A stretch of DNA of 54,094 bases from Chlorobiaceae bacterium. Its GTDB lineage: Bacteria > Bacteroidota > Chlorobiia > Chlorobiales > Chlorobiaceae. Under the pieces are notes generated by a model that was not told the origin of the DNA, did no database searches, and saw only the letters and a program-made list of their open reading frames with translations. The stretch covers positions 1 to 54,094 of the forward strand of contig JAAXWP010000010.1 in NCBI GenBank assembly GCA_013334925.1. Reading direction: 5' to 3'. The number at the start of each line of letters is the position of its first letter. Position 1 is the stretch's first letter. Position numbers and translations under genes: made by a program. Shown in pieces: positions 25,580 to 34,996 of this stretch.

Positions 25580-25660
25580 TAAGAGCTCTTTCACAGCTCG
25601 CTGTCCCAACTGGGGACGCGGTCACAACTATCCAAAATTTCAGCAACGAGCTTCATCACT

Positions 25661-26389
25661 ATGGCACTGTTCGGCAAGAAATCCGGCGATTCTTCGAAAT
25701 CCACCGCTATTCCAAAGGCGTTCACCATTCAGATTGATCCGTCGAAGTTCAATCTCGCCACCAAGCCGGCAGGCCCTATCAATGAACAGCTCGAAACCCT
25801 GAAGCAGAAACTCACCAAGCTCTCTTCGAACGTCGAGAACAACCTCATGCTGGTGGTCAGGGCATCGACGAAGAAAAATCGTGACCTTGCAGCATCCGCA
25901 TTCACTTTCGATGAGCAGTACATCCAGAAGGGCAAGTTCGAGGTCGAATACATGACCCTGGCATACTCGAATTTCCAGAAGCTTTCGGATGCGGACCAGA
26001 AGACGGTGCTCGATGCACGCATGATCCTGAAAGAGCTCGAAAGGCTTGCACAGTTCGCACTCAACATCGCCGACAAGACCGAGTACATCCAGCTGGCAAA
26101 CATCCAGGAGCTTCACAAGGACGAATATGGCCTGAAGCCGATGGGAGACATTACGGCCGAAATGATCAAGAAGGCTGTCGAGGCTTTCGTCAGCGGCAAC
26201 TCCAAGCACGCATCAGAGACTCTTGACATGATGAAGGAGATCGACGGGCTGTACAACGCTGCCGTGCAGAAGCTGAGAAGCGAAGTCAACGACCAGAACA
26301 TCACCAACTTTACCGGTATTCTTTCCGTGGTCGAGCACGTGAAAGCATCTGCCGAGATCGCCTGCGTCATCGCCCGCAACTTCTGCTGA
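25661..26389 (+). CDS. PhoU-like protein
   Basis: The 242-residue protein is helical and has PhoU-like repeats: DARMILKELERLAQFALNIADKTEYI (about 124-150) and a second arm VNDQNITNFTGILSVVEHVKASAEIACVIARNFC at the end. The first 45 residues are a basic, low-complexity extension not seen in PhoU. It is a distant paralogue of the phoU located upstream, and the RNFC end is characteristic of PhoU-domain proteins. A regulatory role in phosphate or polyphosphate balance is inferred. A strong terminator follows. Confidence 0.82.
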   Translation: MALFGKKSGDSSKSTAIPKAFTIQIDPSKFNLATKPAGPINEQLETLKQKLTKLSSNVENNLMLVVRASTKKNRDLAASAFTFDEQYIQKGKFEVEYMTLAYSNFQKLSDADQKTVLDARMILKELERLAQFALNIADKTEYIQLANIQELHKDEYGLKPMGDITAEMIKKAVEAFVSGNSKHASETLDMMKEIDGLYNAAVQKLRSEVNDQNITNFTGILSVVEHVKASAEIACVIARNFC

Positions 26390-26415
26390 CGACAGGTGCT
26401 TGAGCATAGAGAGTG

Positions 26416-26442
26416 AGGCGGGCTTGTCCCGCCTTTTTTTTT
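26416..26442 (+). terminator. Intrinsic terminator of the phosphate locus
   Basis: Arms AGGCGGG (26416-26422) and CCCGCCT (26428-26434) around a 5-nt loop, followed by nine T. Confidence 0.9.
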
Positions 26443-26520
26443 GCTGTTATCCGGTACGCCGGAATTACGATATTTGTCCTGGGAACGCTATTTTATGTCA
26501 GAATGTCATGAACAAATACG

Positions 26521-27624
26521 ATGAATCCCCCGAAGACAAAGCATAGCCCGATCTCTGTCACCAGGCGAAGCGTGATCGCTGCAAGCCTGATTGTTGCCGT
26601 TGCAGCTCTTTTATGGGTCTTCCAGCGTGGAACGCTCATGAAGCAGGAACCCAGGACCCGCGATTTTGCGGTCAGGATTCCGGTGAACGTAGCAGCGCCT
26701 GAAACGGGTGTTGTTCGGGACAGCGTGGCTGTTGTCGGGCTTGTGGATGCATGGCGTGACGTTGATATCCTTTCCGAAACCACCGGTATCGTCAGATCGG
26801 TCTCTTCCGAAGTCGGTGAGCGCAAGTCGGCTGGTCAGACGCTGCTGAAAGTGGACGACGAGGTTGCCGCATCCGCTCTGCGAAAAGCGAAGATCGGCCA
26901 GGCTCTTGCCAGGAGGGACTTCGAACGCTACAGCAATCTCCAGCGGGAAGGTGCCGTTGCGGTCTCGAGTTGTGAAGCGATGAAGCTCAAACTCGAGGAT
27001 GCCGAAGCCGATCTGGTGGCGGCGCAACGTCGATACAGCGATACCGCCGTAAAGGCGCCCATTGCCGGTACCGTGACCGCACGTACCGTCGAGGTGGGAG
27101 AGCTGGTGCAGCCAGGCATGAAGGTTGCGAATATGGTCGATCTCTCCAGGATCAGAATCAAGTCATCCGTTCCAGAAAAGCAGGTTGCCATGATTTCAGC
27201 CGGCATGACGGTACGTGTGACCACCGATGTCTGGCCGGGGAGGGTGTTCCAGGCTATCGTGAGTTCCGTGAGTGCCAAATCATCCCGCGATCATACCTAC
27301 CTGGTCGAGTCTGTCATGGACAATCCCCATGGAACGCCTTTTAAATCCGGTATGTTTGCACGAACGGTGTTTCTTGGCAGTAAGGCGCGAAATTCGCTGC
27401 TCATTCCAAGGCAGGCGCTTGTCGGTAGCGTCAGAAATCCTGAGGTTTTTGTGATCGCCGGGGGTGTTGCCCACAGGGTCAGGATTGTTGCCGGCGCTGA
27501 AAGCGGCAGCCGCCTCGAAGTGCTGAAGGGCCTCGATACCGGAGATCTTGTTGTCGTCAGCGGTCAGAACGAGCTTGAAGAGGGCTCGCCCGTGACCGTC
27601 AAGAGACAGGAAGCGGGACGGTGA
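26521..27624 (+). CDS. RND efflux membrane-fusion (adaptor) protein
   Basis: The 367-residue protein has one N-terminal membrane segment (about 20-37), then the adaptor order: beta-barrel/lipoyl half (GIVRSVSSEVGERKSAGQTLLKVDD), a coiled-coil hairpin (about 125-165), the second lipoyl half (VKAPIAGTVTARTVEVGELVQPG) and a C-terminal membrane-proximal domain. It links an inner-membrane RND pump to an outer-membrane channel. The RND gene follows with overlapping start. No TolC-like gene or regulator is adjacent. Substrate is unknown. Confidence 0.92.
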   Translation: MNPPKTKHSPISVTRRSVIAASLIVAVAALLWVFQRGTLMKQEPRTRDFAVRIPVNVAAPETGVVRDSVAVVGLVDAWRDVDILSETTGIVRSVSSEVGERKSAGQTLLKVDDEVAASALRKAKIGQALARRDFERYSNLQREGAVAVSSCEAMKLKLEDAEADLVAAQRRYSDTAVKAPIAGTVTARTVEVGELVQPGMKVANMVDLSRIRIKSSVPEKQVAMISAGMTVRVTTDVWPGRVFQAIVSSVSAKSSRDHTYLVESVMDNPHGTPFKSGMFARTVFLGSKARNSLLIPRQALVGSVRNPEVFVIAGGVAHRVRIVAGAESGSRLEVLKGLDTGDLVVVSGQNELEEGSPVTVKRQEAGR

Positions 27625-30600
27625 GCATGACGCTGACCGGTCTGGCCATCAAGCGACCGACGCTGGTTGTCGTGCTTTTCTCGATTCTCGGGATCCTCGG
27701 CTTTTTCAGCTATCGGCAGCTTCAGTATGAACTCCTGCCAAAAATGAGCACGCCCTATGTGACCATTACGACGGTCTATTCAGGCGCATCGCCGGAGGAG
27801 ATCGAGTCGACGGTCACCAAACCGGTCGAAGAGGCCGTTTCGGCCATAGAGAAAATTTCGGCCATCAACTCCTCATCGAGAGAGGGTGTTTCACTCGTCA
27901 CGATCGAGTTCGCCAACAATGCCGATATCGATCTCGCACTGCAGGATGTACAGCGCAAAATAAACGAATCAAGTGATCGACTGCCCGACGGAATCAAGAC
28001 GCCCGTTGTTTCCCGGTTTGCCATCGATGAACTGCCCGTACTCAGATTGGGGGCCACCTCCAACCTTTCGGACACCGAGTTCTATCTGCTGCTTAAAAAT
28101 CAGATCAAGCCCGCGCTGTCGAATATCAGCGGTGTTGGTCAGGTTGGTATCCAGGGGGGACGTGAGCGGGAGATCCGGGTGAACATTGACCTCGAGCGGC
28201 TCGAGAGTCTCGGTATGACGGTGGGTGATCTGCTCGATGCGGTCAGAAAGGCGAATCTTGACTTTCCGACCGGTTCTGTGGACGCGGGTGACCGGAAATA
28301 TGTCGTCCGGCTCGCAGGCAAGTTCACCAGCCTCGATGAGCTTCGCAATCTCGTCGTTCGGGACACGGCCCAGGGTGGAGCCGTCTATCTGCAGGATGTC
28401 GCCGAAGTCCAGGATACCTTCCGGGAGATCAGGACCATCTCCCGGATCAATGGTCGCAATGCCGTAGGAATCCTGATCGTCAAGCAGAACGATGCAAATA
28501 CCGTCGAAGTCAGCCGTCTGGTTCGTGACAAACTTACCCGGCTTGAGCAGCTCTATCGTGCCCAGGGGCTCAAATTCGACATCGCGCAGGATGCGTCGAC
28601 CTTTACGCTCGATGCGGTTACCGCTGTGCAGCACGACCTCTTTCTGGCGGTTTTTCTGGTCGCGCTCGTCATGTTGCTTTTCCTGCACAGCCTGCGCAAT
28701 TCGGTTATCGTCATGGTTTCGATTCCGACATCACTGGTGACCACCTTCATCGGCATGTACCTGTTCGGATTTTCGCTCAACCTCATGACCCTGCTGGCGT
28801 TGTCGCTGGTGGTTGGTGTGCTGGTCGACGATTCGATCGTGGTGCTGGAGAACATCTACCGTCATCTCGAGCGTGGCGAAGCACCGCGGGATGCCGCCCT
28901 GAACGGTCGTAACGAGATCGGGTTCACGGCGCTGGCAATCACGCTGGTCGATGTCGTCGTCTTTCTGCCCCTCTCACTCATCAGTGGACTGGTCGGGGAT
29001 ATTCTTCGGGAGTTTTCCGTGGTGATGGTCGTTTCGACCCTGGTAAGCCTGTTTGTCTCTTTCACGGTAACGCCGCTGCTCGCTTCCAGATTTTCAAAAG
29101 TCGAACGTCTCGATTCCGGGACACCGGGAGGTCACATAGCCCTTTCGTTTGAGCGTGGCTACAATACGGCACGTGACTGGTATCTCTGGCTGCTCGAATG
29201 GAGTCTTGCCAACCCGAAAAAGGTCGTCGCCATCTCCTCGATCCTTCTTATTTCCTCATTCGCCCTGGTCTTTTCCGGCAGGATCGGCGGTGAGTTCATC
29301 GAGGTCTCCGATCGTGGTGATTTCTCGGTCATGCTCGAACTGGAACCGGGAACGAGCATCGACGAGACCAACCGTTTCGTGCGTCAGGTCGAGCGAAAGC
29401 TGCAGGTCTATCCAGAGGTTGACAAGATCATGGTTACGGTTGGAACCTCGAATGAAGGTTTTCTGGGCCAGAGCTCCGATCACGTCGCTGAGCTCAACGT
29501 TCGCCTGATGCCCAAGGAACAGCGGCGCCGATCGACTGACGCGGTGATGCAGTTGATTCGACGTGATCTTGCCGGTGTGCCGGGGCTCAAGGCGAGCATC
29601 AACCCTATAGGCATTTTCGGTACGGCAAATGAAACGCCCGTCACGGTTATTGTGAGTGGCCCGGAACGTGACCGTGTCGATCGTGTTGCGCGAGCACTCG
29701 AAGACAGCCTTCGAACCATTCCCGGTACGGCAGATGTAAGGTTGAGTTCGCAGGTGGGTACGCCCGAAATGCGTGTTGAGATCGATCGGGAGCAGATGGC
29801 AGCGTTCGGGCTTTCCATGGCTGACGTCGGTTCGATCATGAGGGTCGCTTATGATGGGGATGATTCGGGCAAATATCGCGAAAATGGCGAGGAGTATGAC
29901 ATCAGGCTTCTTCTGGATGAGCGTTATCGCCAGCAGACAGAGGGACTCTCGGACATCTCGTTTCGAGCATCTCATGGTGACCTGGTACGTCTGGGGCAGT
30001 TTTCCCGTATCGAGCAGGGGCGGGGATATGCGCTTCTACAGCGAAGGAATCGCAACGACGCGGTCTGGGTAAAGGCTCAGCTGGTCGGACGTCCTGTTGG
30101 GGAGGTTGGGCGCGATGTCGAAAGGGTGATCTCGAATCTGAAACGAAAAGGGATCATGCCTCCCAGCGTGACCCATGTCTACGAAGCCGATCTTAAACGA
30201 CAGGGGGAGTCGAACACCAGCCTGCTCTATGCGTTTCTCGTGGCCATCATGTTCGTCTACCTCATCATGGTAGCCCTGTACGACTCCTGGATATGGCCGG
30301 GTGTCGTGATGTTCTCCATTCCGCTCGCCATCATCGGGGCGCTCTGGGCGCTGGCTCTTTCTGGTAAATCGCTGAGCATCTTCACCATTCTCGGTATCAT
30401 CATGCTTATCGGTCTGGTCGGAAAGAACGCCATTCTCCTCGTCGACTTCATCAACAAGTTCAGAAGCGAGGGGATGGAGATGAGCGCGGCGATCATCGAA
30501 TCCGGCCGGGAACGGCTGCGTCCCATTCTGATGACGACATTCACGATTGTATTCGGTCTCGTTCCTATCGCCCTGTCCGGAAGCTCCGGTTCTGAATGGA

Positions 30601-30767
30601 AGTCCGGACTGGCCATCGCTCTCATCGGCGGGTTGTCGAGTTCGATGTTTCTGACGCTTCTGGTGATACCGGTGGTGTATGTCTGGTTCGACCGCATCAG
30701 GCAACGCATGATGGATCTTCCCTCATACCTGAAACGCCGTTTCGTGCGTAATTCGTCTCAGGGTTAG
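27621..30767 (+). CDS. RND-family efflux permease (AcrB/MdtB type)
   Basis: This 1048-residue inner-membrane proton-driven pump shows the RND pattern: a first membrane helix (about 8-30), a large periplasmic domain, a membrane block with LVDDSIVVLENIYRHLERG carrying the paired aspartates of the proton relay, a second periplasmic domain and a second membrane block ending VVYVWFDRIRQR. Length is standard for the HAE group exporting hydrophobic compounds. GTG 27621 overlaps the stop of the adaptor gene (GTGA); ATG 27627 is the other possible start. Confidence 0.95.
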   Translation: MSMTLTGLAIKRPTLVVVLFSILGILGFFSYRQLQYELLPKMSTPYVTITTVYSGASPEEIESTVTKPVEEAVSAIEKISAINSSSREGVSLVTIEFANNADIDLALQDVQRKINESSDRLPDGIKTPVVSRFAIDELPVLRLGATSNLSDTEFYLLLKNQIKPALSNISGVGQVGIQGGREREIRVNIDLERLESLGMTVGDLLDAVRKANLDFPTGSVDAGDRKYVVRLAGKFTSLDELRNLVVRDTAQGGAVYLQDVAEVQDTFREIRTISRINGRNAVGILIVKQNDANTVEVSRLVRDKLTRLEQLYRAQGLKFDIAQDASTFTLDAVTAVQHDLFLAVFLVALVMLLFLHSLRNSVIVMVSIPTSLVTTFIGMYLFGFSLNLMTLLALSLVVGVLVDDSIVVLENIYRHLERGEAPRDAALNGRNEIGFTALAITLVDVVVFLPLSLISGLVGDILREFSVVMVVSTLVSLFVSFTVTPLLASRFSKVERLDSGTPGGHIALSFERGYNTARDWYLWLLEWSLANPKKVVAISSILLISSFALVFSGRIGGEFIEVSDRGDFSVMLELEPGTSIDETNRFVRQVERKLQVYPEVDKIMVTVGTSNEGFLGQSSDHVAELNVRLMPKEQRRRSTDAVMQLIRRDLAGVPGLKASINPIGIFGTANETPVTVIVSGPERDRVDRVARALEDSLRTIPGTADVRLSSQVGTPEMRVEIDREQMAAFGLSMADVGSIMRVAYDGDDSGKYRENGEEYDIRLLLDERYRQQTEGLSDISFRASHGDLVRLGQFSRIEQGRGYALLQRRNRNDAVWVKAQLVGRPVGEVGRDVERVISNLKRKGIMPPSVTHVYEADLKRQGESNTSLLYAFLVAIMFVYLIMVALYDSWIWPGVVMFSIPLAIIGALWALALSGKSLSIFTILGIIMLIGLVGKNAILLVDFINKFRSEGMEMSAAIIESGRERLRPILMTTFTIVFGLVPIALSGSSGSEWKSGLAIALIGGLSSSMFLTLLVIPVVYVWFDRIRQRMMDLPSYLKRRFVRNSSQG

Positions 30768-30825
30768 GCGGATATCCCCGGGATCTCTTATCTTAACTGA
30801 CAAATCCCTGAAGTCAATTACCGTC

Positions 30826-31215
30826 ATGAATCGTTTTTTACAGCAGAGCCAGACCCTGCTGATCAGCAGGATTGTGCTCGCTTTTTCCTGGATCTATCAG
30901 GGCATTGTGCCCAAGATCGTCTGCAAAAGCCCTGGTGAGGTGAATCTGATCGAACCGGTTGCGCCCATTTATCAGGTCGCCTGTTCACTGATCACCTGGA
31001 TGGGGTACGGAGAGATCGTTTTCGGAATTCTGCTTCTTGTCGCCGGCAAGTGGGTATTCAGGATGAATGTTCTCGTCCTGCTCCTGTTGCTCGGGTGGGT
31101 GGCTTTCGTGGAGCCCTCAATGTTCACGCTGCCGTTCAACCCGCTTACCCTGAACCTGGCGCTCATCGGACTTTCACTGATCGCTCTGAACGATCTGAAG
31201 AAAGAGGCCCTTTGA
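30826..31215 (+). CDS. DoxX-like small membrane protein
   Basis: The 129-residue protein has four predicted membrane helices (about 12-32, 48-75, 77-95, 100-122) and the R-I-V-L-x-F-x-W-I-Y-Q-G-I-V-P-K start seen in the DoxX-like group. Function is not known for this subgroup; relatives are linked to thiol or quinone chemistry. It is 20 bp upstream of a large polytopic membrane protein and likely co-transcribed. Confidence 0.75.
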   Translation: MNRFLQQSQTLLISRIVLAFSWIYQGIVPKIVCKSPGEVNLIEPVAPIYQVACSLITWMGYGEIVFGILLLVAGKWVFRMNVLVLLLLLGWVAFVEPSMFTLPFNPLTLNLALIGLSLIALNDLKKEAL

Positions 31216-31235
31216 TCGAAAACCGACACCATCGT

Positions 31236-32534
31236 ATGAACGAACGAACAGCTGCATATACTCTGCGGGATATTTCGAGAAACTTTCTCACCTTTTCGGT
31301 CATCGTCATCATGATGGCGGTGTTCGCAGGTGCGTTCAGCGTTTTCACCGATAACGCATTCCTGAAAAAAATCCACCCCTACCTTTTTTTTACGGGCTTC
31401 GGTAACTCGGCCATCCTGCTGCTGAACCGATACCTGACGGCATCCATCTATCCCGAGCTCAGCATCGAGCCTGGTCGACAGCGGAATTACCTGATTGCTG
31501 TGAGCGTTTCGCTGCTGCTGGTTTCGATCGCGGTGCTTTTTGAACAGCCACTTTTCAAAGCCGCGGCAGGCCTGCTCATGATGGTGGTTGTCGCTCAACC
31601 TCTTCTGGAGATTCTCACGAAGCTGCCGCTCTCAAGGATCTGGGGAAACGTGTCGGGCCGCTACTATATTTTTGATGTCATCTTCCTGCTTAATGCCAAT
31701 CTCGGCCTCTGTACGCTGGGTCTCAAGGAGGCGTTTCCCGACAACGGCATCATTCCGTTCTTCGTCACCCAGTCGGCCTATTTCCTTGGATCGTCATTCC
31801 CCCTGAGCATCAGCGTCATGGGCTTTCTCTATACCTATGCATGGAGCAAAACCCCGAAAAAGGAGCTCGCCAGGAAGCTGTTCAGTCTCTGGTTCTACAT
31901 CTTTGTCGGTGGGGTGCTTTTTTTCCTGGTGGTCATCCTGATCGGACAGTATCTCGGCATGATGCTCATCAGCCATCTGCTCACGTTTGGTGTCATAGCC
32001 CTGCTTTTCACCTTCGCCTGGTTCCTGCATAACTATTTCAAACGGAATTTCGCTCATCCGGCTCTGGCGTTTCTGCTTGGAGGCCTGGCGTTTCTCTTTG
32101 CCACCAGCGCCTATGGCATCATGAACATCTATTATGCAAAAGGGATCCTGTTCGGCAGCTATCCTCCCATACGTGGCGACAAGATGTGGATCTACCATTC
32201 GCATACCCATGCGGCTCTGCTCGGCTGGATCACGCTCTCCTTCACCGGCATGATCTACATCGTCATACCGGCCATCCAGAAAGCCGGTTCGCTTGAGCTG
32301 CTGCAGTCAGGAGATCCTCTTGAACAGCTGCTTGACCGTTCGACCATGTCAAAAGCCTTCGTGCAGCTTTCCGTGCTGCTTCTCTCAGCATCGACCATCA
32401 TTCTCAGCCTCTATACCGGTGAATCGTTTGCGCTCGGTATGGGTGGCGTGGTCTACGGTATTGCCATCTACTTCCTGAGGCGGAACCTGATGCGGGACTC
32501 CGCAATCCGCATGTGGGAAGGGTTCGACAAGTGA
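31236..32534 (+). CDS. Polytopic membrane protein, heme-copper-oxidase/NnrS-like
   Basis: 432 residues from ATG 31236, chosen because the sequence upstream in this frame is not membrane-like and overlaps the DoxX gene. About 12 hydrophobic helices are visible. The segment MWIYHSHTHAALLGWITLSFTGMIYIVIP (about 322-350) resembles the histidine-bearing helices of heme-copper oxidase subunit I or NnrS-type proteins, but I cannot place a full set of heme and copper ligands. It may bind heme or copper, or act in NO or respiratory stress. Enzymatic function is unproven. Confidence 0.7.
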   Translation: MNERTAAYTLRDISRNFLTFSVIVIMMAVFAGAFSVFTDNAFLKKIHPYLFFTGFGNSAILLLNRYLTASIYPELSIEPGRQRNYLIAVSVSLLLVSIAVLFEQPLFKAAAGLLMMVVVAQPLLEILTKLPLSRIWGNVSGRYYIFDVIFLLNANLGLCTLGLKEAFPDNGIIPFFVTQSAYFLGSSFPLSISVMGFLYTYAWSKTPKKELARKLFSLWFYIFVGGVLFFLVVILIGQYLGMMLISHLLTFGVIALLFTFAWFLHNYFKRNFAHPALAFLLGGLAFLFATSAYGIMNIYYAKGILFGSYPPIRGDKMWIYHSHTHAALLGWITLSFTGMIYIVIPAIQKAGSLELLQSGDPLEQLLDRSTMSKAFVQLSVLLLSASTIILSLYTGESFALGMGGVVYGIAIYFLRRNLMRDSAIRMWEGFDK

Positions 32535-32607
32535 CGACAAAATTATATCTTGAAGATGACGGGAGCCCTCATTTCCGACTGAATACGATGCACAGGCCGA
32601 CAAACTT

Positions 32608-33474
32608 ATGGGAAATGCAGCAACACCTCTGGTCAGCGTTACCATTCCGCTGTACAACAACGAACGCTTCATAGCCGAAACGATCGAATCGGTATTGTGC
32701 CAGACCATGCCCGATTTCGAGCTTCTGATCTACGACGACCACTCTTCGGACCGCTCACTCGAGATTGCCCGTTCGTATACGGACAACCGTATACGCATAT
32801 TTACCAGCGACAGGAATCTCGGGCCGGAAGGCAACTGGAACCGGGCGGTCAGTCAGGTGAGGGGACGTTATGTCAAGCTGCTCTGCGCGGACGACATCCT
32901 GTATCCCGAATGCCTCGAAAAGCAGGTGGGGATATTTGCCGATACATGCTCGGCCGGTGTCAGCCTGATATCATGCCAGCGGACCATCATCGATCCGGAG
33001 GGCAAGACACTGATCAGAAAGGTCAACTTCATCGATGGCGGACGGAAAGAGCCCTCCGACCTGGTGCGGAAAATGGTGCGTATGGGTACCAACATCATCG
33101 GCGAGCCGGTGTGCGGCCTCTATCCGGCTGCGCTCATCGGCAAGACGCGGGGGTACAATGCCAGGATTCCGTATACGGTCGATCTCGATTTCTGGATGCA
33201 ACTCCTCCGGCTCGGTGATCTCTGGATGATCGACGAACCGCTCTGTGCCTTCAGGATATCCAGCGAATCCTGGTCGTCCAGAATAGGGGAGATGCGCCAT
33301 CAGCAATTTCTCGAATTCATGCAGGAGGTGGCCGGGATTCCTCAGTTCAGGGTTAACGATCTCGACCTGTTTATCGGGCGCTTCAACTCGGCTGTTCAGT
33401 CAATGACCAGCCTGATGGGATTCCGTCTGTTTGCCGGATCGCCTGACGAGCAAAGCCTTGCGGAAATGCGTTGA
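32608..33474 (+). CDS. Family 2 glycosyltransferase
   Basis: The 288-residue GT-A enzyme has [24 protein letters not shown] at the nucleotide-sugar site, YDDHSSDRS, and the DxD-type motif [10 protein letters not shown] (about 89-98). It transfers a sugar from an activated donor to a surface glycan or lipid. No other glycan genes adjoin it, so the acceptor is unknown. No signal peptide or clear membrane segment. Confidence 0.87.
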   Translation: MGNAATPLVSVTIPLYNNERFIAETIESVLCQTMPDFELLIYDDHSSDRSLEIARSYTDNRIRIFTSDRNLGPEGNWNRAVSQVRGRYVKLLCADDILYPECLEKQVGIFADTCSAGVSLISCQRTIIDPEGKTLIRKVNFIDGGRKEPSDLVRKMVRMGTNIIGEPVCGLYPAALIGKTRGYNARIPYTVDLDFWMQLLRLGDLWMIDEPLCAFRISSESWSSRIGEMRHQQFLEFMQEVAGIPQFRVNDLDLFIGRFNSAVQSMTSLMGFRLFAGSPDEQSLAEMR

Positions 33475-33537
33475 AATGGAGCTGAAGAGTTCGCTCGCCT
33501 GATGGGGCGTGATCGAAAGCAAAACAGGAGGCAGATC

Positions 33538-34296
33538 ATGAGACTTCATGAAAAAATTGCTGTCGTCACCGGTGCGGCTGGCGGCATCGGAAGCGCTACT
33601 GCTCGTTGTTTCGCCCGGGAGGGAGCCGGTGTTATCCTCGTCGATATCGACGCTGAAGGTGCCCGAAGGACGCTCAATCAGATCGAGCACGATGGAGGGA
33701 CGGGAATTGTTGTGACTGCCGACCTGAGCGAGGAGGCACAGGTCACGGCTCTTTTTGCAGAGGTTCAGCGGCGACAGGGCGCTCTCGACATCCTGGTCAA
33801 CATTGCCGGTGGTGACGTCGAACCTGCCGCTTCGGTCGAAGAGATCGACGTGGAACGGATGTCAAGAAACCTGGACATGAACCTCAAATCGTGCATTCTC
33901 TGCTGCCGCGAGGCCGTGAAGATCATGAAACCCCGGCGCTATGGACGGATCGTCAACATGAGCTCTCTGGTCTGGAGGGGCAGTCCGGCACAATTCACCT
34001 ATGCGGCTTCGAAGGGAGGGATTCTCTCATTTACCCGCTCCATCGCCATGGCACTTGGCAGCTTCAATATCACGGCCAACGCACTCGCGCCTGCCCTTGT
34101 CGAGGTCGATGCCTTTGTCCGGGCGCTTGGACCCGAACGATGGAAAGCCATGGCAGAAGCTACGGCGGCGCGTTATCCCCTCGGCCGTATCGCCACGCCA
34201 GACGATGTGGCCAAAGCAGCACTTTTCCTGGCATCGGACGACGCCTCGTTCATCACCGGCCAGATTCTCGAAATTTCCGGCGGTGCAAGGCTCTGA
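33538..34296 (+). CDS. Short-chain dehydrogenase/reductase
   Basis: 252 residues from ATG 33538, chosen because an AGGAGG ribosome site lies at 33525-33530 and the N-terminus then matches the family. Coenzyme motif TGAAGGIG (about 11-18), NIAGG, and the catalytic S-Y-K set in NMSSLVWRGSPAQFTYAASKGG are present. It is similar to FabG-like 3-oxoacyl reductases, which use NAD(P)H, but the substrate is open. The C-terminal IGRIATPDDVAKAALFLASDDASFITGQILEISGG block is typical. Confidence 0.9.
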   Translation: MRLHEKIAVVTGAAGGIGSATARCFAREGAGVILVDIDAEGARRTLNQIEHDGGTGIVVTADLSEEAQVTALFAEVQRRQGALDILVNIAGGDVEPAASVEEIDVERMSRNLDMNLKSCILCCREAVKIMKPRRYGRIVNMSSLVWRGSPAQFTYAASKGGILSFTRSIAMALGSFNITANALAPALVEVDAFVRALGPERWKAMAEATAARYPLGRIATPDDVAKAALFLASDDASFITGQILEISGGARL

Positions 34297-34329
34297 CGGA
34301 TTTTCCTCACCATTTTCCGGGGAGCGCTG

Positions 34330-34704
34330 ATGTTCTATCGGATAGCGGCTGATATTCTGGTCATCGTTCACCTCGCCTTTATTCTCTTCGTCATATTCGG
34401 AGGCATTGCGGTATTGCGTGACCAGAGGTGGGCGCTGCTGCACCTTCCAGCCGTCATCTGGGGCATAATCATTGAAATCATGGGCTGGATTTGCCCGCTC
34501 ACGCCATTTGAAAACCGGTTGCGCAAGATGGGTGGAGAACAAGCCTATTCAGGTGATTTCATCGATCACTACCTGCTTCCGGTCATCTATCCAGCAGGGT
34601 TGACGAGGTATACGCAGTACGTGCTTGCGACGATTGTACTTGCAGTCAACGCCATTATTTACGGATATTACCTGTACAGGGGAAGAAAGACCGGGACCTG
34701 TTGA
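34330..34704 (+). CDS. DUF2784-type membrane protein
   Basis: The 124-residue protein has membrane helices at about 5-28, 35-55, 75-90 (weak) and 93-115, with the conserved ADxLVxxHLAFILFVxxGG start and the WxCPLTPFEN motif of the DUF2784 family. Its function is unknown. It sits 33 bp downstream of the SDR gene and 28 bp before the Nif11-like gene, so these may form an operon. Confidence 0.8.
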   Translation: MFYRIAADILVIVHLAFILFVIFGGIAVLRDQRWALLHLPAVIWGIIIEIMGWICPLTPFENRLRKMGGEQAYSGDFIDHYLLPVIYPAGLTRYTQYVLATIVLAVNAIIYGYYLYRGRKTGTC

Positions 34705-34720
34705 CCAGTAACCATCATCA

Positions 34721-34727
34721 AAGGAGG
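34721..34727 (+). promoter_or_regulatory. Strong ribosome-binding site of the Nif11-like gene
   Basis: AAGGAGG five bases before the ATG is close to the full Shine-Dalgarno complement and supports this as a real, well-translated small gene. Confidence 0.7.
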
Positions 34728-34732
34728 CCGTC

Positions 34733-34996
34733 ATGACATCAGTATCAGCAAGGGCGTTCATCGCCAAGATGATCGACGAGGAGGGGTTCAGGAGACAGCT
34801 GGTTGAAGAATTGTCCAGAAAGCGGATGGAACTCATCAGGGATGCGGGATTCGATTTCAGCGAAGAGGAGCTCGAACAGGTCAAAGCCGACTTTCCGCCC
34901 GGAGCTTTCGGACATGAAGCCGCCTGGTTCCTGAATGTGCCTGCCGATCGTCCGTCTCAAAGCGGTCATTGCTGCAGCAGCGGCCTCTGGCACTGA
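34733..34996 (+). CDS. Nif11-like peptide, possible RiPP precursor
   Basis: The 87-residue protein begins SVSARAFIAKMIDEEGFRRQLVEELSRKRMELIRDAGFDFSEEELEQVKADFP, the two-helix layout and F-D-F-S/T-E-E-E-L motif of the Nif11 leader family. The tail of about 30 residues (GHEAAWFLNVPADRPSQSGHCCSSGLWH) has a CC pair, serines and Trp, like a core peptide. There is no Gly-Gly at the end of the leader and no modification enzyme next door. The call to Nif11 family is fairly good; a modified peptide product is inference. Confidence 0.7.
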   Translation: MTSVSARAFIAKMIDEEGFRRQLVEELSRKRMELIRDAGFDFSEEELEQVKADFPPGAFGHEAAWFLNVPADRPSQSGHCCSSGLWH

